Under the pieces are notes generated by a model. It worked only from the letters and a program-made list of their open reading frames with translations, was not told the origin of the DNA and ran no database searches. The position numbers and the translations under genes were made by a program. From Puccinellia tenuiflora (Eukaryota; Streptophyta; Magnoliopsida; Poales; Poaceae): a stretch of 64,000 nucleotides of DNA. Shown here one piece after another: positions 1 through 10,451 of this stretch; position 1 is the first letter of the stretch, and each line of letters starts with the position of its first letter. Location of the stretch: contig QRDG01000132.1 of assembly GCA_012064385.1 (NCBI GenBank), forward strand, positions 778,486-842,485, in the 5' to 3' direction.

Positions 1-2104
1 TTTCAGGGTATCAAGAGTATTTGTTGGCGTTGTTGAGGGAGAAGAACACTCTCATCAATCCCATCATCAGACAGTCATGAGACTTCATCCCGCTGAACTT
101 TTGTTTCGCTGCGTCCAGATATTTGCTTATCTTCCCCGCGTAACCGGAAGAAATGTCACTCCGAGAAGGCACTTGATAAACTGTTCGATCTCCTTCTGGC
201 TTAGATGAAGCACGAAGGAGGGCAGTAATAGTCATTCTGTTTCGCCTTTTTGCCCTTCCGACGACCTTCTGTCTCCTCCTCCTCGGACAGATCATTATCA
301 TCGCCAGGGCATCCTCGGTGGAGATCTTTCCTGATGCCCAATGATCTTAGGTCGCTTCTTGCTTTTGGCCCATCTTTGGTCCTCTCCGGCATGCTGAGAA
401 GGGTGCCAAGCAGACTCTCGTACAAGTTCTTCGTGATATGCATGACATCAAGGCTATGAGGTGTTTCGGGATCTTCCAATATGGCAAGTCCCAGAAAACA
501 GACCTTGTTTTCCATACCTTCAGCAGTGGTGGCGGAGCCTTTTGCTTCTTCCCCGGCGGAGGGCACTTATCCCAGTTTGGTCAACAGCATGTCGATTCCT
601 TCGCCGCTCCTCTTACGTGGGGCTCTTCGGATCTCAACGATACCACCGAACAGCTCTTTGTGTTTTCTCCATGGGTCATCCTTGCAAAGCCACCTTCGAT
701 GTCCATGAACACTGTTTTTGAAGACCCGGGATCTTTCTCTAGCTGCATATACGTTGTATCGTCCATGCACCTAACGCATGCACAGTGTCCGTGGGCCACC
801 TGGCCTACGATATATCCATAACCGAGATAGTCTTGCACCATCGTGATCAACGCGTCTCTCATAGGGAAGTAGTCTTCTGCGACAGCGTCCCATGTGCTGA
901 CCCCTTCAGTACATATCTTTTGTAGCTCATCTCTCAAGAGCTATAGATACAGATTGATGTCGTTTCCTAGTTGTTTCGGCCCTTGGATTCGCATGCTCTT
1001 GTGAATGTACTTCCTCTTCATGCACAACCATGGGGGTAGGTTGTATATCCATACAAACACGGGCCACGTGCTATGTGTGCTGCTCTGGTTGCCAAACGGA
1101 TTGAGCCCATCGGTGCTCACACCCAACCTGACGTTTCTTGGATCGTCCCCAAAAGTTGGGTATTCAAAGTCTAGTGCTTCCCACTGCTTAGCATCTAAAG
1201 GGTGTCTCAGCATCTTATCTGCCTCTTCATTTTCTGGCTTATTCCTTTCTGTGTGCCAGCGCATTAACCTTACTTCCTTAGGGTCTGTTAAAAGCCGCTG
1301 CAGACGAGGAATGATCGGAAGGTACCATACCACTTTTCGAGGAGCTTTCTTTTTCCCTTTCTTGTTTCGAGCAGCGCCGCACACACGGACATGTAGTTTT
1401 CTTCACATCATTTTCCGGATAAATGAAGCAATCATTGATGCAAACGTGGTATTTGATGTGCGGTAAATCAAAAGGGCACACGATCTTTTTGACCTCTTCG
1501 ATACTGCTAGGACACGTGTTCCCCTCAGGAAGACGATCATGCCAAAATTTCAAGTTCTCGTCGAAGCTTGCGTCTGTCCATTTGTGTTTTGCCTTCATCT
1601 GCAGAGCCCTGAGCATTACTTTCAAGCGGGTATCCTCGGGCCCCACATCCCGCATACAACGGAGCATTCGAGTATATCTCTAGCTGCGCCAGCTTAGCCT
1701 CTCTAGCAGCGTACTAGACTTTCTGAGAAGCAATTCTTGAACATGAGGGTCCCGCACGACTGAAGTTAGCAGCGTCGGCGTGCCCGCGTCTTCTCCACCA
1801 TTTACGTCGGCTTCTTATTCATCATCATGCCTGACATATTCTTCGCCATCATAATCGGGAGGCGCCTCTTCGTCTTCCTGATCATTTCCCGCCACGCCCC
1901 ATGGACGTCCTCATCATCATCCTCGTAAGTGAAGTCATCCATAAAACCTTTCCTGAGCAGATGCTCCTGCAATGTGCCAGAAAAGGGATCGAGCACGGTG
2001 CCGAGGTTGCATGTTCGACATGGACACTTTATCCCGGTGTCGTTGTTTTTAACCATCACGGTCGTCGCATATTTCAAATATCTAGCAACAATACTTTCGC
2101 TCAT
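1..2104 (-). pseudogene. CACTA (En/Spm) TNP2-type transposase, degenerate and truncated at the window edge
   Basis: Minus-strand relic of a CACTA transposase, read in several frames. From N to C terminus: 1802-2104 has a transposase-associated-like domain with a CPCRTC cysteine cluster; 1278-1667 has the CINDCFIYPEND and CPCVRRC region; 941-1384 has WYLPIIPRLQRL, STDGLNPFG and IYNLPPWLCMKRK, hallmarks of the TNP2 core; 581-937 has HGHCACVRC; 201-566 has DVMHITKNLYESLLG; the far left has KSHDC. The order matches the better-preserved TNP2 at 9906-13215. Frameshifts separate nearly all blocks, so no functional protein is possible. The C-terminal DUF4218/DUF4216-like part lies beyond base 1. The N-terminal side ends where the gypsy fragment begins near 2153, so the element was probably cut by that insertion or by a deletion. 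The family call is secure from motif order; the exact boundary is not. Confidence 0.85.
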
Positions 2105-2152
2105 ATTAGAACAAAAGAATTATTCCATGGATGTTTCGTCTCATCTAAGTCA

Positions 2153-3524
2153 TCATCCACATGCCTTTTTCCTCTTGCAACCTTTCTTCCTGGGATCTTT
2201 CTTTGAATCCCTTAAGTCGAGGAGATAATATGACCCGTTTTTCAGAGCATTGCTAATAACGAAAGGTCCTTCCCAAGGAGGGGATAATTTGTGCTGCCGA
2301 CTTTGCACAAGCCGAAGCACTAAGTCACCTTCTCGAAAAGATCGATTCCGCACTCTACGGCTCTAATAGCGACGTAGATCTTGCTGATAGATGGCGGATC
2401 ATTGGAGAGCCAGCTCTCTTTCTTCTTCGAGGATGTCTAAGCCGTCTTGACGTGCTTCTTCTGTGTCTTTTTCGACGTAGGCTGCGACTCGAGATGAATC
2501 GTGGATCATGTCGGTTGGGAGTACCGCTTCTTCACCATAAACAAGGAAGAAAGGGGTGAAGCCGGTCGATCTATTTGTGGTAGTATGAATACTCCATAAG
2601 ACCGCCGGCAAAACATCAACCAAGCGCTGGCTGCTCGATGCAATGGGGTTTCAAGCCTCGGCTTAATACCCTGCAGAATAATGCCATTACTGCGCTCTAC
2701 ATGTCCATTGGATTGCGGGTGTGCCACCGATGCGACGTCGAGTCGGATTTTTGATCGGCTGCAAAACTTCGATAGCTCAGCGACGACAAAGTTTGTGCCA
2801 TTGTCAGTGATAATGCTATGCGGTATGCCGAATCGAATTGTTATATCGATGATGAACTTTGTAGCTGTAGCTCCATCGAGTTTCTTGATGGGCTTTGCCT
2901 CCACCCACTTTGTGAATTTCTAGACCGCCACCAGCAGATGAGTTAAGCCTGCTCTGCCGTCTTGAAAGGTCCCACCATGTCGAGCCCCCAGACCGCGAAC
3001 GGCCAAGTTATAGGGATCGTCCGGAGCTCCTTAGCTGGCAAGTGAGCCTGCTTTGCGTAGCGCTGACATCCTTCACAAGTTTTGACGATGTTGATAGCAT
3101 CCTACTTAGCCGTCAGCCAAAAGAAACCGTGCCGAAACGCCTTAGCGACCAACGCCTTTGCCGCCACATGATGCCCACATTCGTCGGAGTGGATTTCCTC
3201 AAGGGTTTGCCGCCCTTCTTCTGGAGAGACGCATCGTTGGAAGATGCCAGATGTGCTCCATTTGTAAAGTTGTCCATAAATAATCGTGTACGCCTTTGCT
3301 CGGTCCTCAATTTGACGGCTCAACACTTCATCATCCGTAGGCAGTTTCTTATTAATCAGGAAATCAATGTAAGGCGTGGTCCAATCTGGGGTTACCAGGC
3401 ATACATGAACTAATTCTGCCGACAAGGGATAGTCTTCGTCGCCGCCTTTGATGGATGGCTTATGTAGATGATGGAGAAATAGACCTGGAGGCACCGCCTT
3501 CTGCCTGGAGCCTATTCTGGCCAA
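2153..3524 (-). pseudogene. gypsy integrase (broken)
   Basis: Pieces in order: 3102-3524 with the zinc-binding His region (EIHSDECGHHVAAKALVAK) and then HGFFWLTAK; 2506-2904 with the catalytic core around ITDNGTNFV (second Asp) and HPQSNGHVERSNGIILQGI (Glu); 2399-2623 with STGFTPFFLVYGEEAVLP; 2153-2353 with a basic C-terminal domain (FREGDLVLRLV, PPWEGPFVI). The first catalytic Asp lies in a stop-containing gap near 2905-3100 where TCEGCQRY and a GLDMVGPF-like reading can be followed. At least four frame changes or stops. The C-terminus is basic and ends at 2153 without a following LTR. Confidence 0.8.
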
Positions 3525-3710
3525 GGCGTCAGCAGCTTTATTGTCATCTCGAGAGATATGTCAGACCTCTAAGCCGGCAAAGCATCTGCCGAATTCGTCG
3601 ACTGTTCTCCTGTATTCTGCCATTGTGGGACTTTTCGTGTCCCAGCATCCATCAAGATGCTGTACAACAAGATCCGAGTCGCCATAGCAGAGGATGTGTT
3701 TCACTCCCAA

Positions 3711-3914
3711 CTACTTAGCCATATGAAGGCCATGGAGGAGAGCCTCATACTCTGCTACGCTGTTGGTAGCGTTGAAGTGAATTCGGAGGACATAACTGAG
3801 CTTGTCACCTTTAGCCGACTTTAGCACTACTCCAGCCCCTGAGCCTTCCTTCATCTTTGAGCCATCAAAGTGCATTATCCAGTATTGAGAATCCGGCAGA
3901 GGTGTGCTCTCCAT
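3711..3914 (-). pseudogene. second (archaeal-type) RNase H domain of the gypsy element
   Basis: A 67-residue segment with IMHFDGSKMKEGSGAGVVL and NSVAEYEALLHGL. The DGS...GSGAG...AEYEAL spacing is that of an RNase H fold of the archaeal/dual type found as an additional domain in plant Tat elements. It sits after the conventional RNase H and before integrase. The frame is open but isolated by flanking stops. It supports the lineage assignment more than any other segment here. Confidence 0.7.
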
Positions 3915-5768
3915 CGCCTCTGTCCAGTCTGCAACAAAGTCGGCTAGAACTTGAGATTTGATGGCGGTTTCTCGGCTTGTACTGGATGTCGAAAGCTGTT
4001 AACTCGATGCCCCATTTGGCGACTCGGCCCGTTGCGTCGGCATTGTTGATGATATCCTTCAATGGAGCTTTGCTGACCACCGTGATTGTGTGATCATGGA
4101 AGTAGTGCTGTAGCTTTCTGGCGGCAAAGAATACACCATAGGCTAACTTCTGGTAGTGAGGGTAGCGCTGCTTCGAATCTGAGAATACCTCGCTAACGAA
4201 ATAGACAGGGCGCTGATCTATCCATTGCTTCCCTTCCTCTAGGCGTTCAACTACAATGATGGCACTTATCACGAAATTCGTGGCCGACATGTAGAGCAGA
4301 AGCGGCTCTTTTTCCTTCGGATCTGCCAAGATTGGGGCATGTGTCAATGTATACTTCAGCTGTGCCAAAGCTGCCTCTGCTTCCTCTATCCAAACAAAAT
4401 TGTCCAACTTTTTGAGGAGCTTGTATAATGGCAATGCTTTGTCACCAAGCCGGCTAATGAATCGGCTTACAGCTGCGCCGGAACCCGTAAGCCACTGTAT
4501 GTCCTTCAGACAAGTCAGCCTCTCGATGTTCTGAATCGCCTTTATCTTTTCCGGGTTAACTTCAATTCCTCTTTGAGAAATAATGAAGCCCAGAAGCTTG
4601 CCTATGGGAACCCCGAAGAAGCACTTTGCCGGATTAAGCTTCATCTGGTACTCCCTTAGATTTGCAAAGGTTTCCGACAGATCGGCGATAAGATCGCCGT
4701 GCTTCTTCGACATGAACGCTATGTCGTCGACATAGACGTGAACATTGCGGACAATTTGTTTGTCCAAACACTGCTGCATACACCTTTGGTAAGTAGCACC
4801 GGCGTTCTTTAAGCCGAAAGGCATTGTGACATAGCAGTAATTGCCATATGGTGTGGTGAAGGACGTCTTGATTTGATCTTACTCCTTCATCTTAATCTGA
4901 TGGTAACCCGAATAAGCGTCCAGAAAACATAGCATCTCGGAGCCGGCAGTTGAATCAATGACCTGATCGATACGCGGTAAGGCGAATGGATCTTTAGGAT
5001 AGGCTTTATTCAAGCGAGTGAAATCAATGCACATACGCAGCTCGGAGGTGTTTTTCTTTGGGACAACAGCACGGGATTTGTCAACCAATTAGTGTGGACA
5101 ACTTCACGGATAAACTTGGCGGCAGTGAGCCTTAGGATCTCCTTTCCAACCGCCTTGCGCTTCTCAGTTCCGAGCCGTCGGAGGCCTTGTTTGACCGGCT
5201 TAGCGTCCTTATTGTCTTTTAAGGAGTGCTGGGCAAGTTTCCTCGGGACACCTGGCATGTCAGATGGTGACCAAGCAAAGATATCCCGGTTCTAATGGAT
5301 AAACTTGACGAGCTCGCCTTCCTATTTGTCGTCGAGGCCGGCACCAATGATAACCTCCTTTGTCGGATCATCTTTTGAGAGCTTAATTTTCTTGGTGTCA
5401 TCCTTCAGTTTGAAGCTCGAGTCGACTTTAGAGGACAACTTTTCAGTTGCCGGCATCTCATTAGGACTCATTGTCTTCTTGAGATCCTCCAATTCTTCCT
5501 TGCAGATTTCTTCTTCAGCATGGACGGCATTGGCGGGTTCACACTCCTTTGCTTTCTTGAAGTCTCCCTTGAATGTGATGATCCCATTGGGTCCCGGCAT
5601 TTTCAGCTTGCTATAGATGTAGCAGGGCCAAGCCATGATTTTGGCGAAAGCCGGACGTCCAAAGATTGCATGGTATGCGCTTTTAAAAGGAACCACCTCA
5701 AAAGAGACGTCTTCTGTCCGGAAATTATCCGTGCCGCCGAACGTGACCTTCACGGTGATCCTTCCCAT
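3865..5768 (-). pseudogene. gypsy protease tail, reverse transcriptase and RNase H (broken)
   Basis: 5322-5768 continues the protease (FKSAYHAIFGRPAFAKIMAW) and a Lys/Asp-rich linker. 4879-5258 holds the reverse-transcriptase fingers and palm (CIDFTRLNKAYPKDPFALPRI, truncated here to the key part; FLDAYSGYHQI). 3865-4824 holds MPFGLKNAGATYQR, the catalytic YVDDI box (HVYVDDIAFMSK), GFIISQRGIE and an RNase H region (LLLYMSATNFVISA, PVYFVSEVF). A stop near 4885 (TAA on the minus strand) and a frame change near 5090 split the domain. The catalytic YVDD is intact, so loss of function comes from the stops, not from the active site. The start of the protein is not definable; the segment is a part of one polyprotein. 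Confidence 0.82.
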
Positions 5769-5780
5769 TTAGGAGGTTTG

Positions 5781-7841
5781 TCATCCTGACACAATCACAT
5801 GAAACTTCACATTGCTGTGGCTGAGTTGTGACTCGGAGAGACGCATCCTTTTTAATGTTGCGGCGTAGAGTATGTTGATGCTACTTCCTCCATCCATGAG
5901 CACCTTTGTCAACTTGTATTTGTCAACTATAGGGCTGACAACGAAAGCGTAGGTGCGCGTTGAAGGAACTCTATCTAGGTGATCGCTGCGATCCCATGTG
6001 ATGGGGGTGTCGGACCAATCCAAATACTGAGGAACTGCAGGTACCGTAGCATTGAGTTCTCGCCAAGCCGCCTTTTCCTTTCGAGAGGAATCTGTTGCCA
6101 GATTGACGATGAGACTTTCGGCATGCTTAGGGAATTTGCTGCCTTTTCCCTCTTTGGAGGCCACATCATCCGACTCTGAAGCCGCGTCTTCCTTCTCTTT
6201 GTCATCCTTCCTAGATTTGCGCTTGTTCCTTGACTTGCCAGCTTTGGGGTCATTGGCAATGTCCCGATTGATGTGACATTGCTGGCTCGTGTGGGAGCTA
6301 GTCCCATCCGGCCTCATATGATGAACACTGGGGTTGTGCTTGATGTTGTCGTACTTCACCGTTGGCGGTCGGGCTGGTCGGTTGCTTGCCGGCTTTTTGT
6401 CCTGCCACATGCAATTGCTTGGGCCACCCTTACCAAAGGTGGCAGCAACCTCGTGAGAAGGGTCGGCTTGGTCTTCAGCCTTCTTTTTCCCTGACTCGCG
6501 CCGGTGGGTTTCACCGTCTTCCCTACTGTCATCATCAGCAGCGGCATACTTGTTTGCACAAGCCAGTAAGCCACCCAAAGTTTCCGACTCATCGCTGTAG
6601 ATCATGAAGCGGAAGGTCGTCCCCTTCCTCAGAGTTTGCTTGAAGGCATGAATCGCCTGAGTTTCTGAGACGCCCTCGCAAGTGTTTTTGATCTTGCTCC
6701 ATCGTGAAACAAATTCACGGCTAGACTCGTTCTTTTGCTGCACACACCGCTGTAAGTCAAAAATCGACTTGGGGCGTTTATACGTGCCCTGGAAGTGCTG
6801 AATAAAGACGTGCTTCATGTCACTCCAAGTATGAACTGTCTTTTCTGGCAAACCTTCAATTCACATGCGTGCCGTCCCGGTTAACATCAGGGGCAAGAAT
6901 CACACTGCGGAGTCGGTGCTGCCTTGGTATATATCGTAGGTACTGACGTAATCTGAGAGCCTGGTCTCAGGATTAGCCATACCGCTATACTTCTACATCA
7001 TCTTTGTTACGTTCGACAAGTTGGAGGTAGGATTTGCTCTCTGATTGTTCTGCCAAAACCTGTCCGACATTCCGCACCTCTAGGTGGCTGCTTGTCCTTC
7101 GGGTCCTTATCGCCACCTTTGTTGTGGCTGCTTGAGCCGGCTGGATCATCGTCTGGGTCTGCAGGTGCAGCAGCCATCGACTTCTTGGCCGTCGAGTTGC
7201 AAAGACAAGAGTCGTCAACTAGCCATCCCGACTTGACCTGCGAGTCATGTTGCTGCTGCTGTGCAACCTCCAGTAGATAAGCCGAATATTTGAGGCGAGC
7301 GTCACGGTCCAATGATTTGTCGAACATGACTTCCTGGCCTGCCTCCATGTTTTTGGCTGGGGTGTTGAAGTAAAACAAATTAGTCACCGGGTCACGTTGG
7401 TGGTGGTACTTTCTCCAGACTGAATTAACATGGTCGGCTTCCCACTTGCTACAGAAATCCAATCTCTTGTGCAGATTCTTGTCGCGAGCCGGACCGAAAA
7501 CATCGTCAGTCCCCTTTTCTCTCTGCTTCCGGATGAACTCTGTTTCCTTGTTTGTGAGCTCAACTTCGCGCTCCGCTATCTGGGCTGCTTGCTCTTCCAG
7601 TTGGGCGCGACGCTTTTCAATGTCGGCCAGCGATGTGGTAGGAGGAAGTGGAGTTAGCAGTTCCTTATACTTTGCCATCATTTCTTCGTACTCCTTCTCT
7701 ATTGCTTCGCCGGCTGTAGCGTTAATGTCGTCTCCTGCAGCCGGCAATCTACTAGTTCCCTTCATTGGAGCCAGTGGTGGCATAAAGTCCACCTTTTTAT
7801 TTCCGGCTTCTGAAGTTTTTTCTTCGCCATTGGCGGCTTTC
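5781..7841 (-). pseudogene. gypsy gag and start of protease (broken)
   Basis: Two long segments in different frames. 7007-7841 encodes the N-terminal gag, open upstream of the first predicted residue as far as the CACTA junction at 7841, with a Glu/Gln/Arg-rich coiled-coil-like stretch (LEEQAAQIAEREVELTNKE). 5781-6851 encodes the retrotransposon gag core (WSDMKHVFIQHFQGTY, FVSRWSKIKNTCEG) and runs into an aspartic-protease motif, VLMDGGSSINILYA, near 5875-5915. Between the two, readable gag residues (GTARM, IEGLPEK) continue through 6851-6990 but Trp codons have become stops. The DGGSS form instead of DTGS is usual for this plant lineage. Gag would package the element RNA; this copy cannot make an intact Gag. 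Confidence 0.8.
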
Positions 7842-8069
7842 CACTAGTAAAAAACAGGCCTTTCACCTGGCCTTTAGTCGCGGACGTGTCTCAACCCGTG
7901 ACTAAAGGTCCGGCCACGTCGCCCCGAAATCGGCGGTCCATTTCTCCCGGTTAGTTAGGATCCTTTTGTCCCGGCATGAGATACAAACCGGGACAAAAGG
8001 GTATGTGGCCCGCTACGAGCAGGTGCCCCCCCTTTTGTCCCGGTTCATGTCTCGAACCGGGACTAGAAG
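7842..8069. repeat. CACTA left terminus and subterminal inverted motif pairs
   Basis: After the terminal CACTAGTAAAAAA come three inverted pairs: 7872-7907 (CTTTAGTCGCGG against CCGTGACTAAAG), 7962-8000 (CCTTTTGTCCCGG against CCGGGACAAAAGG) and 8031-8069. In CACTA elements such subterminal repeats are binding sites for the TNPA-type protein; that role is known for the family and inferred here. Confidence 0.8.
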
Positions 8070-8260
8070 TCCGCGCATCTGCCATGATGGTTTATGATTT
8101 GAACCCTTGAGTTTCCGCGCTGGTCGTTGATCACACGTGGAATGAAGAAAACGATTAATGTCTTTGGAAGTTGATCAAAACACTTAATGGAATTTGGAAG
8201 TTGAAACACGCCGAATTAATTACCACGGCGCGCCAGCCTCCTCATCTCCCCTTCTAGCTC

Positions 8261-8267
8261 TATATAA
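8261..8267 (+). promoter_or_regulatory. TATA box of the exonuclease-like gene
   Basis: TATATAA about 90 bases before the likely start codon (8356), after the motif block at 7872-8069 and a GC-rich stretch. A CT-rich leader follows, as in plant 5' UTRs. Confidence 0.55.
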
Positions 8268-8355
8268 GAGAGCTACAGTGCCATTTGCCAAATGCACAAT
8301 CTCCTCTCTCTAATCTCTACCCTAAAATCCTCTCTTGAATCGCTGCCGCGCGCCA

Positions 8356-9062
8356 TGGAGCCACTTGCACGCCCACCTCGATCCCAGGTGTACCACTACA
8401 AGGACGACGCCGTCAACATGAACTTCAAGGTCGTGGTCACTCTCCGCGCATCAACCGTGGAGAGATGGATCCGCGATGTCAAGAGGCGCTACCCTCGACG
8501 CCGCACCGATGAAGATCGTGGGTCTCGATTGCGAGTTCACCGACGCCGCACCCGAGGAGAAGCAGTGTGCCGCCGTCCTGCAACTCTCCGTGGCGACCGA
8601 CACGTTAGTGTTCCATATTTGCCACGCTGATCGGGTGCCGCAGGCCCTCAAGGACTTCTTGATGGACAAAACCATCAAATTCTGCGCCGCGGCTATCAAC
8701 AACGATCAGCGTATACTGGGCCTTACGAAATTCATATTCCGTCCGCCGTCGACCTCCAGCGGGCCGTTCACCCTAACCCAACGTACCCTAATCTTCCGAG
8801 TCTCTATGCTCTAGCCAATTTTACTATTGGCACAACGCTTCAGAAGAAGAAGAAGAGGAACAAGAAGAAGAAGAAGAAGAAGAAGAAGAAGGAGGAGGAC
8901 GAGAAGAAAAAGGAGGAAGAAGAGGACATCACATCAGGTTGGGGCAAGTTTCCATTCAGCTTTTATCGCATCAAGTATGCAGCTCTGGACGCTCGCCTAG
9001 GCTACAAGATTGCTAGGAGGTGTCTCGGTGGTATGTGCGTATGTCTCAATGTGTCGATCTAG
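8356..9062 (+). pseudogene. 3'-5' exonuclease-like (DEDD, WRN-exonuclease type) gene carried in the CACTA element, two frameshifts
   Basis: Three frames read in order give one exonuclease-like protein. 8356 to about 8480: start MEPLARPP, then YHYKDDAVNMNFKVVVTL and RWIRDVK. About 8476-8730: MKIVGLDCEFT (Exo I motif with the D-x-E pair), AAVLQLSVATDTLVFHICHAD and FCAAAINNDQRI (Exo II region). About 8727-9062: IPSAVDLQRAV, PSLYALANF, then a run of Lys/Glu, then FYRIKYAALDARLGYKIARR (Exo III, Y...D). Stop at 9060-9062. All catalytic acidic residues can be read, but in different frames, so the copy is broken. A GAA/AAG run (8841-8910) expands a charged linker just before Exo III. The family normally trims nucleic acid 3' ends. 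It has its own TATA box and sits between CACTA motif blocks, so gene capture is likely. Confidence 0.75.
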
Positions 9063-9356
9063 ATCGTCTCAACAATAATTGTCATATGTGAGACGTTTGA
9101 TTGAAATAAAAAGTTGTGTGATCTTTGGATTTATTTAGCCCTTGTTTTCCCTTTATATTGTTAATTATCTCTGGTCCGTACTAATATTCAGCAATAGAAA
9201 GTTTGTGCACGTATCAAAAGTAAATTTTTTATTATAAAGTGTTCTACACATTCTAAGGATTTAAATGACTACAAATTTGTTGAATTTGGCAAAGTGGATC
9301 AACGATTATTATTTGTTAACAATTATTATTACTTAATCATTAATGTTTATGCAAAA
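9063..9356. other. AT-rich spacer after the exonuclease-like gene
   Basis: AT-rich, no coding signal. It probably includes the 3' UTR of the exonuclease-like gene; no further structure seen. Confidence 0.5.
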
Positions 9357-9594
9357 GTGTACGGTATGTGGTAGCATAGAAATATATGAAAACTATTTTG
9401 AAATGAAGAAAAGAAATAAATAAAATAAAACAAATGAATTTTCTGCCGCGGCACAGAAAAGTGCCCAAATTTCTGTCGTAGCAGAGAGTATTAGTCGCGG
9501 CCTGTTATATGAACCGCGACTAAATGGTGTGCCGAGCGTGGCCAGGTTTGAGGGCCCTTTTGTCCCGGTTTGTATCTCAAACCGGGACAAAAGG
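9357..9594 (+). repeat. Internal copy of the CACTA 3' subterminal region plus motif pairs
   Basis: From GTGTACGGTATGTGGTAGC onward this matches 20517-20765 almost base for base for over 100 bases (same AAAACTATTTTGAAATGAAG and CTGCCGCGGCA core), then carries the inverted pairs 9491-9523 (TTAGTCGCGG) and 9556-9594 (CCTTTTGTCCCGG). A TATATATA box at 9603-9610 follows directly. It is either an internal duplication of the 3' end or the end of a nested unit. Confidence 0.75.
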
Positions 9595-9602
9595 CTGGCC
9601 CC

Positions 9603-9610
9603 TATATATA
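9603..9610 (+). promoter_or_regulatory. TATA box ahead of TNP2
   Basis: TATATATA lies nine bases after the inverted pair 9556-9594 and about 300 bases before the TNP2 start at 9906. The leader between is CT-rich and contains a candidate intron. Confidence 0.5.
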
Positions 9611-9905
9611 TGGCAGCCGCCCCCTCTCCCCCCTCTCTCTCTCATTTTTTCCTGGTTGGAGGTGGTATGGGTGTGCTAGTTTTTTTCTTCATATGCACTA
9701 GAGGTGTTCGGTGAAATGCCTGTTAGAGCGATGCCACTTGAGTTCACACAAGACAAACATGATATGAGGTGCCCGAGCCACACTTAAGCTTCCTCCTCTT
9801 TGTTTCCAAGTTTCCTAAAAGGTTAGCAACTACTTTCTCGTTTAGACCACGCGGTACTAATTTTAGCATCGTGACTGCAGTTTGATATATAGTTGCATGA
9901 TGCAG

Positions 9906-10451
9906 ATGGGTCATCCATGGATGTACGGTGACCGACGCTCTGGCGCTTACAGATAAGGCGTGCGGTCTTTTATCGTTGTGGTCGAGGCGAACAAGCGGCT
10001 GGATAGTTATATGTGTTGTCCGTGTGTTGAATGTCGGAATGAGAAGGATTACACTTCCTCAAGAGTCATTCAGAGCCACCTGCTTCGGTCCGGTTTCATG
10101 TCCGGCTATAATGTTTGGACCTTGCACGGAGAAAGAGGGGTTATGATGGAAGACGGCGATGAAGAAGAGAACGATGATGACAACTACCGATCTATGTTCC
10201 CTGAATATGCTGATACCGCAATGGAAGATAATGAAGAAGAAGGAGGTGAAGAACGGGCACATATGAGCCCGCTGATGATCTTGGTCGGGTCATTTCTGAT
10301 GCAAAGCGAGACTGCGACACAGAAAAGGAGAGGTTGCAGTTTGAGCAGATGTTACAGGACCACAACAAATTGTTGTACCCAACTTGTGAAGATGGCCAGA
10401 AGAGGCTGGGTAGCACACTGGAATTGCTGAACGTGGAAGGCAGAGTCCGGT
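9906..10451 (+). pseudogene. CACTA TNP2 transposase, N-terminal (transposase-associated) domain, with stop and frameshifts
   Basis: ATG at 9906 opens with HPWMYGDRRSGAY, the usual N-terminus of grass TNP2 proteins, and meets an in-frame TAA at 9954. The same frame then continues with SYMCCPCVECRNEKDY, SHLLRSGFMSGYNVW and HGERGVMMED (transposase-associated domain with conserved Cys and His), followed by an acidic stretch (GDEEENDDDNYR). Near 10258 a frameshift moves the reading to DLGRVISDAKRDCDTEK and LQFEQMLQDHNKLLYPTCED, and another near 10435 returns to the frame of the core domain. The domain is thought to bind DNA. Together with the core that follows it formed one protein of roughly 1,100 residues. 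Confidence 0.8.

Larger units (their letters stand above)
2153..7841 (-). mobile_element. Ty3/gypsy retrotransposon internal region (Tat-like), no LTRs, broken
   Basis: Minus-strand internal domain of a Ty3/gypsy element in the order gag, protease, reverse transcriptase, RNase H, second RNase H, integrase, read from 7841 down to 2153. The second, archaeal-type RNase H-like segment between the usual RNase H and integrase (3711-3914) is typical of the Tat lineage in plants. No LTR, primer-binding site or polypurine tract is recognisable at either side. On the right the gag reading frame is open up to base 7841 and is interrupted there by a CACTA terminus (CACTAGTAAAAAA). On the left it abuts the TNP2 relic. 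Multiple stops and frameshifts show it is long dead. Confidence 0.85.
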
